A stretch of 27,139 nt of DNA from Myxococcales bacterium (GTDB lineage: Bacteria > Myxococcota_A > Bradymonadia > REDH01): contig JACKDJ010000044.1 in NCBI GenBank assembly GCA_020633625.1, forward strand, positions 1 through 27,139, read 5' to 3'. The position numbers and the translations under genes are program-made. The notes beneath the pieces are model-generated. The model ran no database searches and had not been told where the DNA came from. It saw only the letters and a program-made list of their open reading frames with translations. This document shows, piece after piece, positions 14,214 to 21,694 of the stretch (position 1 is the stretch's first letter; every line of letters starts with the position of its first letter).

Positions 14214-16970
14214 CTACTCGCCGACCTCGAAGCGGAGCTGCTCGGCGGCCGTAGCGGCCTCTGCGGCGTAGTCGAAGCCCAGCGCGACCGGCTCGTTGTG
14301 GAGCCAGCGCAGCAGGCCGTCCTGGTAGTTGGGCGAGTCGCGGTAGTGCCGCTGTCCCCCGGGCATCTGCACCGTACAGTCGACGCCCGCCGTGGCGACG
14401 TGGCAGACGAAACGGGTCGATGCGCCCGCGCTGTGTGTGAAGTCCCCGCCGGTGAGCGAGCGCGGCGCCGCGACGTCGACCGTGTGTGTGCCGCCGTTGT
14501 TGACCCAAGGCCCGTTGTTGTAGACCGCCACACCAAACGAGTCGAACAGGTCGGCGCGCAGCGTCACCGTGTGGAGGTAACCCCAACGCCAGCCATCGGG
14601 GTCGTCTCCCAGCCGTGTGACGAGAAGGTCGGCAGCGTCGATAGTCGCGGCGATCACGGTGTCCTGCGCCGTCTCGAGACCGTCCGTCGAGACGTCGTCC
14701 CACCACGCGTCATAGGCGAGCGACTCCGGTCGCAGCAGCAGGCGCACGAGGGTGTCGAGGTCGGCGCCCATCGGCGCTTCGTTCGCGGCGAGCTCGTCGC
14801 CAAACGCGTGCTTGACGAGCTGCCCCACGACCGCGTGGAACGCTGCGCAGCCGATGGACGACGCGGCCTCGCCCGCGTCGGCGACAGGCGGTGAATCGAC
14901 AGTGTCGCCGTCGACTCCCGACGGGCACTCGTAGTCCCACGCGCGGAGCGCGTCTGCGACGTCGGCCGAGGCGCCGGCCAGGTCGATGTCGCCGAGCAGC
15001 TCGAGGATGCGCGGCGTGATGTCCCGACCAAACGCAGAGAACACGTCGCCGACGATATCCTGCATCGCGTCGGGGTCGAGCGAGCCTCGTCCGGCCTCGA
15101 GCAGCTCGACGATGCGGGCGTGGCGGTAGCCTGAGTCGACGTAGACCTGGAGCGGCGTCGTCCCGTCGTTGAACGGGTCGCCGTCGGACAGCGCCCCGGT
15201 CATGTCGTTGTTCGCCGTGGCGATGTAGCCCTGCTCCGGGTTGTAGAGCTGCGGGAGTGCAGAGTACGGCAGCCACTCGCCCCACTCGGCCGAGCCGTCG
15301 CCGGGCAGCGGCAAGAACGAGGGGAGGTCGATCGAGGCCCAGTCCCGGCGTGGGACATGATTGTATGGGAACCAGCCGATCGAGCCCTCGGTGTCGACGA
15401 TGACCCAGTTTTGACCGATCGTCGTGATCTGCTCACACGCGGTCCGGCCCTCGGCGACCGTCGACGCCCGCATCAGCTCTGTCAGGAAGTTCGCATCCGT
15501 CGTGACGCGGTTGCCTGTCCACGCCAGCGAGATCGCGGTGCCCGTCTCGGCGTCGAGCTCCAGCACGGGACCGTGGTGCGGAACAAACAGAAGGTCGCGC
15601 GTCTCGGGCGGGCCGTCGCTCGGCTCGAATGTGTGTGGCACGCGCACGAACGGTACCTCGGCGCCGTCGAACATCACACCGGTGCCGTCTGGTGTCAGCG
15701 TCTCGACGTAGACGTCGGACTGATCGAGCGTCGTGTTCGTCGCTCCCCAGGCGATGTGCTCGTTGTGGCCGATCACGATCCACGGCATGCCAGCGAAGCT
15801 CTGACCGGCGACGTGGTAGTCCCCGCCGCCGTTCGTCTTCGAGTCGAGGTGGGCGTAGTACCAGACGGCGGGGTTCGAGAGGCCCAGGTGCGGGTCGTTG
15901 GACAGTAGGCCAGCCCCGTCGGCAGTGAGCGCTGGCGACACGACCCAGTTGTTCGAGCCCTGCGCGCCGTCGAGGTCGAAGTCTCGCAGGATGCGAGACC
16001 CGCGAACCCGCTCGAGCGCGGCGTGGATCGCCGGTCGCGCCGCACGCAGTCGAGCGCCGACGGCAACGTCGAGCCCGGGCGTCGCCGGTGCGTGGCCGGC
16101 CTTGGGGAAGACGAAGCCCGGCTCGATGATCGACTCGATGGCCGGCGCGGGTCCCCAGAGGTCGGCGGCCATCTCGGCAGGCATGCTCGCATACGCCTCG
16201 CCGAGTGCGAGCTCACGGTCGCTGTCGTTGGTCAGGTTGTCGATCAGCGCGAGCACCGTCGACAGACTGTCCGCGGGGGTCCACGGCGGGATCACGTCCG
16301 CGCTGACGAGGGCGAAGCCGTACTCATCGGGGAGCACCGCGCCGTTGCGCCCTGCCTCGCGGTCCGAGAGCCACGCGTTGACGCCGTTCGCGTAGGCCTC
16401 GAGGAGCGCTCGTGTGTCGGCCGACGCGTTCTCGAGGAGCACATCCTCGGCGAAGCGACCGTCGGGAGTGGCGTACAGGTTACGGTTCGCCTGGTCGACG
16501 TCGAGCGCGAGCGCGCCGACCAGCTGATGCAGCCTGCCCGTCGTCACCCGGCGACGGATGTCCATCTGTGCAAACCGATCGCGCGCGTGCAGGTAGCCGA
16601 GCACCGCCGCGCAGTCCGCGTCTGTCGCGCACGAGACGTGCGGGATCCCGTAGACGTCGATCGCGACGTTCGCCGCGGCCGACAGTCCAGGGATCGAGAA
16701 CCCGTCGATCGATCCGTCGGGAGAGTCTACCTCCACGTCCTCGGTGTCGCCGAGGTCTGCGTCCGCACCGCTTCCGTCGCCGACATCGTCGCCCGCGTCG
16801 GCGTCGGAGTCGGTGCCGACGTCAGCGCCGTCGCTCGCCACGTCGCCGGTCTCGGTCGAGGCGTCCGATGACGGATCGTCGTCTCCGCCGCAGCCGGCGG
16901 TGATCGATGCCACGGCGAGCGCGCCCAGTAGAGCGCGATACGAGACGGAGCGGGATGCGTTGTGGCGCAT
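14214..16970 (-). CDS. penicillin acylase family lipoprotein (Ntn hydrolase)
   Basis: This family hydrolyses amide bonds of penicillins, acyl-homoserine lactones and related N-acyl compounds after autocatalytic cleavage of a precursor. The 918-residue product opens with a signal ending in TAGC (Cys27), so it is probably a lipoprotein. Residues about 28-95 are an Asp/Gly/Ser-rich spacer typical of surface lipoproteins in this kind of organism. The alpha chain runs to Gly338. Ser339 in GSNNW (338-342) is the predicted N-terminal nucleophile of the beta chain, followed by the family's SNDPHLGL segment. Six or more Cys residues suggest disulfides and export. GAGG lies 4 nt before the ATG. The substrate cannot be read from sequence; AHL degradation, peptide or lipid amide hydrolysis are all possible. 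The gap to the SRPBCC gene is over 100 bp, so they may be separate units. Confidence 0.92.
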   Translation of the reverse strand: MRHNASRSVSYRALLGALAVASITAGCGGDDDPSSDASTETGDVASDGADVGTDSDADAGDDVGDGSGADADLGDTEDVEVDSPDGSIDGFSIPGLSAAANVAIDVYGIPHVSCATDADCAAVLGYLHARDRFAQMDIRRRVTTGRLHQLVGALALDVDQANRNLYATPDGRFAEDVLLENASADTRALLEAYANGVNAWLSDREAGRNGAVLPDEYGFALVSADVIPPWTPADSLSTVLALIDNLTNDSDRELALGEAYASMPAEMAADLWGPAPAIESIIEPGFVFPKAGHAPATPGLDVAVGARLRAARPAIHAALERVRGSRILRDFDLDGAQGSNNWVVSPALTADGAGLLSNDPHLGLSNPAVWYYAHLDSKTNGGGDYHVAGQSFAGMPWIVIGHNEHIAWGATNTTLDQSDVYVETLTPDGTGVMFDGAEVPFVRVPHTFEPSDGPPETRDLLFVPHHGPVLELDAETGTAISLAWTGNRVTTDANFLTELMRASTVAEGRTACEQITTIGQNWVIVDTEGSIGWFPYNHVPRRDWASIDLPSFLPLPGDGSAEWGEWLPYSALPQLYNPEQGYIATANNDMTGALSDGDPFNDGTTPLQVYVDSGYRHARIVELLEAGRGSLDPDAMQDIVGDVFSAFGRDITPRILELLGDIDLAGASADVADALRAWDYECPSGVDGDTVDSPPVADAGEAASSIGCAAFHAVVGQLVKHAFGDELAANEAPMGADLDTLVRLLLRPESLAYDAWWDDVSTDGLETAQDTVIAATIDAADLLVTRLGDDPDGWRWGYLHTVTLRADLFDSFGVAVYNNGPWVNNGGTHTVDVAAPRSLTGGDFTHSAGASTRFVCHVATAGVDCTVQMPGGQRHYRDSPNYQDGLLRWLHNEPVALGFDYAAEAATAAEQLRFEVGE

Positions 16971-17201
16971 GGGTCCTCACACGTGTCGAGGCTGAAGGCA
17001 TGTCGAAGCGGACGCCGGCAGGGGCGTCGCGCATGGGCTAGGACGCAACAGTACCATTGGCCGCGCCCGGATCACAGAGCCCCGGGGCCGCGCGCGGTCC
17101 GAGTGTCTGTGTGCCTCTGTGTCCGGCTGTCCGTTTGTCCGCGCGTCTGTGTGTCTGGGGCGCTAGCGCTCGTGCGACGCACGGTCCGTGTGTCCGCGGC
17201 G
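16971..17201. other. intergenic region with TGTGTC-rich low-complexity stretch
   Basis: This 231-bp gap lies between the hydrolase stop and the acylase start, both on the minus strand, and should hold the acylase promoter, which I could not identify. From about 17100 to 17160 the plus strand is dominated by GTGTCTGTGTG-like runs, unlike any other part of the window. No convincing small gene is present. Confidence 0.6.
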
Positions 17202-17217
17202 CTAGCGGCGCTCGTGC
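17146..17217. repeat. imperfect direct repeat pair at the hydrolase 3' end
   Basis: Bases 17146-17175 and 17185-17217 share the pattern GTGTGTCYG, GGCGCTAGC and GCTCGTGC, with a 3-bp GGC insertion in the second copy. The second copy contains the TAG stop of the alpha/beta hydrolase (17202-17204), so the first looks like a duplicated gene end lying downstream. The first copy also holds the 10-bp palindrome GCGCTAGCGC (17160-17169). Confidence 0.6.
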
Positions 17218-18326
17218 TCTGCCCAGCCGCGAAGGTGCGCGCGCACCCGGCGCGACGCCGGCACCAGCTGGTGCAACAGGACCGGGACCTCGGCGTAGTG
17301 CCCGGAGGCGACGACGCCGAGGTCGTCGAACTCACCGACACCCGCCGCGCTCGCACAGGAGACGAGCCCGTCGGTTCGCAGCCGTGATGGCCGTGCACCG
17401 GCGGTCGGCCAGAGCGACCCGGCCACAGCAAACGTTCGCACGTGCGGCGGTGGAGGAAGCCGCCGCCGGTGGCTCGTCAGGAGCGGGTCTCCGGCGTCGG
17501 CCGCCGACTCCCACTCGGCGCGCAGCATGTAGCCGTAGCGAACATCGCGGATGCCGTCGGAGCGGAGTGCGAGGAGCGACTCCAGCGACCGCGCAGGGAG
17601 CGAAGCGGTTGCGCCGGCTCGCACGGCGAGGCGCTGCGCGAGCTCACCGACCGCTGGGGCGACCAGGGCCGGCGCCACGGCGCGGGCGCGTACGGCGAGC
17701 GCGCCGCCCTGGCCATCGGGCTTCGAGAGCTGCGCCGCGCGTCGCAGGCTGACCTCGATGAAGTGCCCCAGCCGCTCGAGGTCCGCACCGTGATTCGGCG
17801 TCGCCAGCAGGAAGAGTCGCTCGACGCGTTCGAGCACTGCGGCGTTCTGCCGCTCCAACGCCGCGAGCGCGCTCCGCGACACGAGGCCGCCCATCGAGTG
17901 ACCGACGACCTGGATCCGTCCGAGCCGCGGGCCCCACGCGTCGTGGAGCTCTACCAGGAGCCGCGCGAGCGCCTCACCGTTGTCGGAGATGTGGAGCCCG
18001 GTGTTGAACCTGACCAGGATCGGGCTCCAACCAAACAGCGCCTCGAGACGACCCGGCAACGGGTCGGGCCCGCGCGTCCAGTTCTGCTCGTCGACGAACA
18101 GCCCATGGACGAGCACCGCGACGTCGATCGGCCGGTGGTTTCCGCGGCGGGTCCCGATCGTCGCCAGGAGCGCGTCGGCGTCGACGTCCCGCCCCGCCAC
18201 TCGGAAGGCCATCTTGGGGAGCCAGCCCTCACCCGCGTCGACGCGGTGGCCGACCATGCCGGCGAGCGTCGCGGCGGCCAGCGAGCGCGCGGCGACGACG
18301 GGGGAGATCGGCGCGACCGCGCTCAC
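17202..18326 (-). CDS. alpha/beta hydrolase, lipase/esterase-like
   Basis: The 374-residue product has the lipase-type alpha/beta hydrolase signature: an oxyanion-hole stretch VLVHGLFVDEQNW (71-83), nucleophile elbow GHSMG (142-146, Ser144) followed by GLVSRSAL, and a later TPNHGADLE segment. Likely acid and base are Asp319 in TDGLVS and His343 in SGHYAEV, an order common in triacylglycerol and PGAP1-like lipases. The reading frame stays open up to 18611, but that part lies inside the glutamate-synthase-like gene. The GTG at 18326 is chosen because it overlaps the TGA of that gene as GTGA, which implies translational coupling. A weakly hydrophobic N terminus (PVVAARSLAAATLAG) does not form a clear signal peptide. 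Substrate is unknown; a lipid or acyl ester is most likely. Confidence 0.82.
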   Translation of the reverse strand: MSAVAPISPVVAARSLAAATLAGMVGHRVDAGEGWLPKMAFRVAGRDVDADALLATIGTRRGNHRPIDVAVLVHGLFVDEQNWTRGPDPLPGRLEALFGWSPILVRFNTGLHISDNGEALARLLVELHDAWGPRLGRIQVVGHSMGGLVSRSALAALERQNAAVLERVERLFLLATPNHGADLERLGHFIEVSLRRAAQLSKPDGQGGALAVRARAVAPALVAPAVGELAQRLAVRAGATASLPARSLESLLALRSDGIRDVRYGYMLRAEWESAADAGDPLLTSHRRRLPPPPHVRTFAVAGSLWPTAGARPSRLRTDGLVSCASAAGVGEFDDLGVVASGHYAEVPVLLHQLVPASRRVRAHLRGWAEHERR

Positions 18327-19810
18327 GCCGCGGCACCCACGAGGCGTGTGCTCTGGTATCCAAACCGCTCGCGCAGGTCGACGACGCGAAACTGGCCGTC
18401 GATCAGGGCGAAGTCGTCGAGCGTGACCTCGGCCGGGTGGCGCTTGCCGGTCGCGTTCGCGAGCCAGGTCAGCTCCTTGCGCAGGGACACCAGGTAGTTT
18501 GCGAGACGCGCGGACTTCTCGGTGGGGTCGAGCCCACGCATGAGCCACGCGTTCTGTGTGGCGACGCCGGTCGGGCAGTGACCCGTGTGGCAGCGCTGCG
18601 CCTGGATGCACCCGATCGATAGCATCGCCTCCCGCGCCACGCCGACCAGGTCGGCGCCGAGCGCCATCGCGAACAGGGCCTCGACAGGGAAGCCGAGCCG
18701 ACCAGAGCCGGCAAAGACGACCCGGTCGGCCAGGCCACGCTCGGCAAACACCCGGTAGACCTGAGCGAAGCCGACCTTGAACGGCAGCGCCACGTGGTCG
18801 GCGAACACCAGCGGGGCGGCGCCCGTTCCGCCCTCGCCGCCGTCGATCGTGATGAAGTCGACGCCGCGGTCGCTGGCGGCCATCAGGTCTGCCAGCCGCT
18901 CCCAGAAGCGCAGCTCGCCGACCGCGGACTTGATCCCTACGGGCAGTCCCGTCGCGTCGGCGATGGACTCGGCGAAATCGAGCAGGCGGTCGGGACCGTC
19001 GAACGCCGAGTGCCCGGCGGGAGAGATACAGTCATGTCCGACAGGGATCCCGCGGATGGCGGCGATCTCGGGAGTTACCTTCGCGGCGGGGAGCACGCCG
19101 CCGCGGCCCGGCTTCGCGCCCTGGCTCAGCTTGATCTCGATCGCGCGGACATCGTGTGCGGCGACGCGCTCGAGCATGCGGTCCATCGAGAATGAACCGT
19201 CCGGCGTTCTCGCGCCGAAGTAGCCGGTACCGAGCTGCCAGATCAGCGGTCCGCCGTGGGCGTGGGGAGGGGCGATGCCGCCCTCCCCGGTGTTGTGGAG
19301 GCCGCCGGCGATCGCGACGCCGCGGTTGATCGCCTCGACCGCCCGCGACGAGAGCGAGCCGTACGACATCGCGGATACATAGAACACGGACTCGGGGCGG
19401 AAGGCGCGGCGTCGGCCCCGCGCGCCGCCGAGGACCTTCGCGCAGGCGACGGGCCAGAGCGGGTCGACGCCGGGCTCGCCGTCGTGTGGCGACTCGACGG
19501 GTGACGCGGCGTGCCTGACGATCAGGTGGTTCTGTGCGCGCTCCAGGTCGTTGTCGGTACCGAAGCCGAAGTAGTTGTTCTGCTTCTTCGACGACGCGTA
19601 GACCCAGCTCCGCTGGTCGCGCGAGAACGGTCGCTCCTCGTCGTTCGAGGTGACGATGTACTGGCGCAGCTCTGGGCCGATCGCCTCGAGCATATAGCGA
19701 AAGTGCCCGATGATCGGGAAGTTGCGGAGGATCGCGTGGCGGCGCTGCGTCAGGTCGTAGATGACGACCGCGGCGAGGGCGATCACGACTCCGATTGCAA
19801 ACATCAACAT
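18323..19810 (-). CDS. membrane-anchored FMN-binding glutamate-synthase-family protein
   Basis: The 495-residue product matches the central FMN/Fe-S domain of the glutamate synthase large subunit without the N-terminal glutaminase and C-terminal GXGXG domains. Visible signatures are MSYGSLS, the SQGAKPGRGGVLPAAKV segment, FITIDGGEGGTGAAP (FMN/substrate barrel) and the [3Fe-4S] cysteines C401, C407 and C412 in CIQAQRCHTGHC. Residues 2-19 are a transmembrane anchor, and the following RNFPIIGHFRYMLEAIGPE is typical of the stand-alone subgroup. The true reaction of these short proteins is not established; with no amidotransferase or GltD partner here, NADPH-dependent glutamate synthesis seems unlikely unless the partners are elsewhere. 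The gene overlaps the hydrolase start by 4 bp and lies 48 bp after the acyl-CoA synthetase gene. Confidence 0.9.
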   Translation of the reverse strand: MLMFAIGVVIALAAVVIYDLTQRRHAILRNFPIIGHFRYMLEAIGPELRQYIVTSNDEERPFSRDQRSWVYASSKKQNNYFGFGTDNDLERAQNHLIVRHAASPVESPHDGEPGVDPLWPVACAKVLGGARGRRRAFRPESVFYVSAMSYGSLSSRAVEAINRGVAIAGGLHNTGEGGIAPPHAHGGPLIWQLGTGYFGARTPDGSFSMDRMLERVAAHDVRAIEIKLSQGAKPGRGGVLPAAKVTPEIAAIRGIPVGHDCISPAGHSAFDGPDRLLDFAESIADATGLPVGIKSAVGELRFWERLADLMAASDRGVDFITIDGGEGGTGAAPLVFADHVALPFKVGFAQVYRVFAERGLADRVVFAGSGRLGFPVEALFAMALGADLVGVAREAMLSIGCIQAQRCHTGHCPTGVATQNAWLMRGLDPTEKSARLANYLVSLRKELTWLANATGKRHPAEVTLDDFALIDGQFRVVDLRERFGYQSTRLVGAAA

Positions 19811-19858
19811 GGGCTTCGGGCAGACAGGGGTTCGGACATCGGTCGGACTCGGCGCAGC

Positions 19859-21694
19859 CTACCAGCGGTGCTGTGGAAGCGACGCGGCCAGCGACGGGGT
19901 CAGCGCCTGGACGTCTCCGTTTGGGAGCTGGACGTAGACTCGGTCCGTCACCCGCGTCAGGTCGAAGCCCTCGGACCGGAGCGCCGCCCGCTGGTGCTTG
20001 AACGTCTCGGTGGTGTCGAGCGCGTCGCGAAAGCGCAGGAGGACCGGCACGGCGTACGCAGGCAGCGCGGCTCGACACGCGGCGAACAGCGACTCCGGGG
20101 TCGGCGTGGCGTCGAAGTCCAGCGTGACCGCGGCCATCCCCGCGCGCCCCTCCGTTCCGTCGATCTCGACCCCGTAGACCACCGAGGCGCCGACCCCGGG
20201 GATCGCGTCGAGCACGCGCTCCACCTCAGTCGTGGAGACGTTCTCGGACTTCCAACGGAAGGTGTCACCGACGCGGTCCACGAAGACGTAGTGGCCCCAG
20301 CCGATGTGCCGGAGCAGGTCTCCGGAGTGGAACCAGACATCGCCCGGCTCGAACACGTCGCGGAGGAGCCGTCGCTCGCTGGCGGCGCGGTCGGTGTAGC
20401 CGTCAAAGCCAAACCGCTCCGTCACCTTGCCGATGAGCAGCCCGGCCTCGTCGCCCTTGACGCGCGTCAGGCGTCCGCGCCGGTCGCGCACCGGCTCGCC
20501 CGCTGCGACGTCGAACTCGACGATCGCGTGCGGGGTAGGGCAGAACCCGACCGTGCCGTCGATGTTGAACGCGTTGAGGAAGACCGTGTTTGCTTCGCTG
20601 GCGGCATACGTCTCGTAGATGCCGGTCACGCCGAATCGGTCCTTGAACGGTCGCCACAGCTCCGGGCGCAGGCCAACACCCGTCATCCGGTCGACGGCGT
20701 GCGAGCGGTCACTCGGCGTGGGCGGCGTCTGGAGCAGGTACCGCGGCATCTCGCCGATGTAGACCAGCGCCCGCGCGCCCGCGGCCGCGCACTCGCGCCA
20801 CGTCGCCGATGCGCTGAACTTTCGGCGCAGGACGACAGCCGACCCCGTCGCGACCGCGCTCCCCCACGCGACCGTCAGTCCCATGTTGTGGTAGAGCGGA
20901 AGCGGCGCATAGATCGCGTCGCCGGGCGACAGACCGAGCAGCGCGTGACCGTATGCGGCGGCGGCCTTCGTCCACCGCATGTTCGTCATGATCGACGCCT
21001 TGGGCAGACCCGTCGTGCCGGAAGTGAAGATCGCGAAACAGGGGGCGCCGAGCGTGACGTCCTCGGCGCCTGGGACACGCGCGCGGATGTGACGCGCCGC
21101 CTCTGCGCCCAGCAACCGCGCCGAGGCCGGCGCGCCCTCCGTCGGCGCGGCGGCTTCGCCGCAGCCGGCGGGGCGGTCGGCGACCCACCAGACCGCGTCG
21201 ACGGACGAGAGGCCTGCTGCGTCGCGGACCGACTCGAACACCTCGAAGTGCTCGGCGCCCACGATCGCGCGGGTCGAGCCCGCGGCCCGCAGGCTGTGTG
21301 TGAGGACCTCGCCGCGCTGGGCGACGTTGATCATCGCCGCGACCGCCCCCAGCCGGGAGAGGGCGGTGACGATGACGAGCACCTCGGGGCGCGCGTCCAT
21401 CATGACCGCGACGACGCTCCCGTCGCCGACGCCGGCAGCGCGGAGCGCGCGCGCGACGCGGTTGGCGCGGGCGTCGAGCGTTGCGTAGGAGATGACCTGG
21501 TCTTCGAACCGGATGGCGGGCAGAGCGGGGAAGCGGCGCGCCGTCTCCTCCACGCTCGCACCGATGGAGCCGCGCGCACCGCCGTCCGAGCGCGCGGCGT
21601 GTACGGCCGCGCGCACTCCGCCGGGGAGTCGCGGGAGTCCGCGGGCCGCAGCGCGGACCACCTCTGCTAGGCGAAGTGGCGCTCGCGCGCTCAC
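19859..21694 (-). CDS. long-chain acyl-CoA synthetase, FATP/VLACS-like
   Basis: This enzyme activates a fatty acid to acyl-CoA through an acyl-adenylate. The 611-residue product has the AMP-binding P-loop TSGTTGLPK (224-232), YAASEAN (363-369), HSGD (456-459), VDRVGDTFRWKSENVSTTEVE (partly listed, about 472-492) and candidate catalytic Lys566 in TETFKHQR. The VYIGEMPRYLL stretch (311-321) and FRWKSENVSTTEVE are hallmarks of the fatty-acid-transport-protein/very-long-chain subfamily rather than E. coli FadD. No clear transmembrane helix is seen, so it is cytosolic or membrane-peripheral. Its GTG start overlaps the TGA of the M1 aminopeptidase gene (GTGA), so the two are coupled, and the glutamate-synthase-like gene follows 48 bp downstream. 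The lipid-activation role fits the hydrolase two genes further on. Confidence 0.93.
   Translation of the reverse strand: MSARAPLRLAEVVRAAARGLPRLPGGVRAAVHAARSDGGARGSIGASVEETARRFPALPAIRFEDQVISYATLDARANRVARALRAAGVGDGSVVAVMMDARPEVLVIVTALSRLGAVAAMINVAQRGEVLTHSLRAAGSTRAIVGAEHFEVFESVRDAAGLSSVDAVWWVADRPAGCGEAAAPTEGAPASARLLGAEAARHIRARVPGAEDVTLGAPCFAIFTSGTTGLPKASIMTNMRWTKAAAAYGHALLGLSPGDAIYAPLPLYHNMGLTVAWGSAVATGSAVVLRRKFSASATWRECAAAGARALVYIGEMPRYLLQTPPTPSDRSHAVDRMTGVGLRPELWRPFKDRFGVTGIYETYAASEANTVFLNAFNIDGTVGFCPTPHAIVEFDVAAGEPVRDRRGRLTRVKGDEAGLLIGKVTERFGFDGYTDRAASERRLLRDVFEPGDVWFHSGDLLRHIGWGHYVFVDRVGDTFRWKSENVSTTEVERVLDAIPGVGASVVYGVEIDGTEGRAGMAAVTLDFDATPTPESLFAACRAALPAYAVPVLLRFRDALDTTETFKHQRAALRSEGFDLTRVTDRVYVQLPNGDVQALTPSLAASLPQHRW

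Noticed and set aside
18327..18611. Upstream extension of the alpha/beta hydrolase frame to 18611
   Set aside because: The added 95 residues are Arg/Pro-rich and lie wholly inside the Fe-S and C-terminal part of the glutamate-synthase-like gene; the GTGA overlap gives a natural start at 18326.
19511..21670. 719-codon plus-strand open frame opposite the acyl-CoA synthetase and part of the glutamate-synthase-like gene
   Set aside because: It spans two well-supported minus-strand genes and encodes a repetitive Arg/Asp/Gly-rich product without domains.
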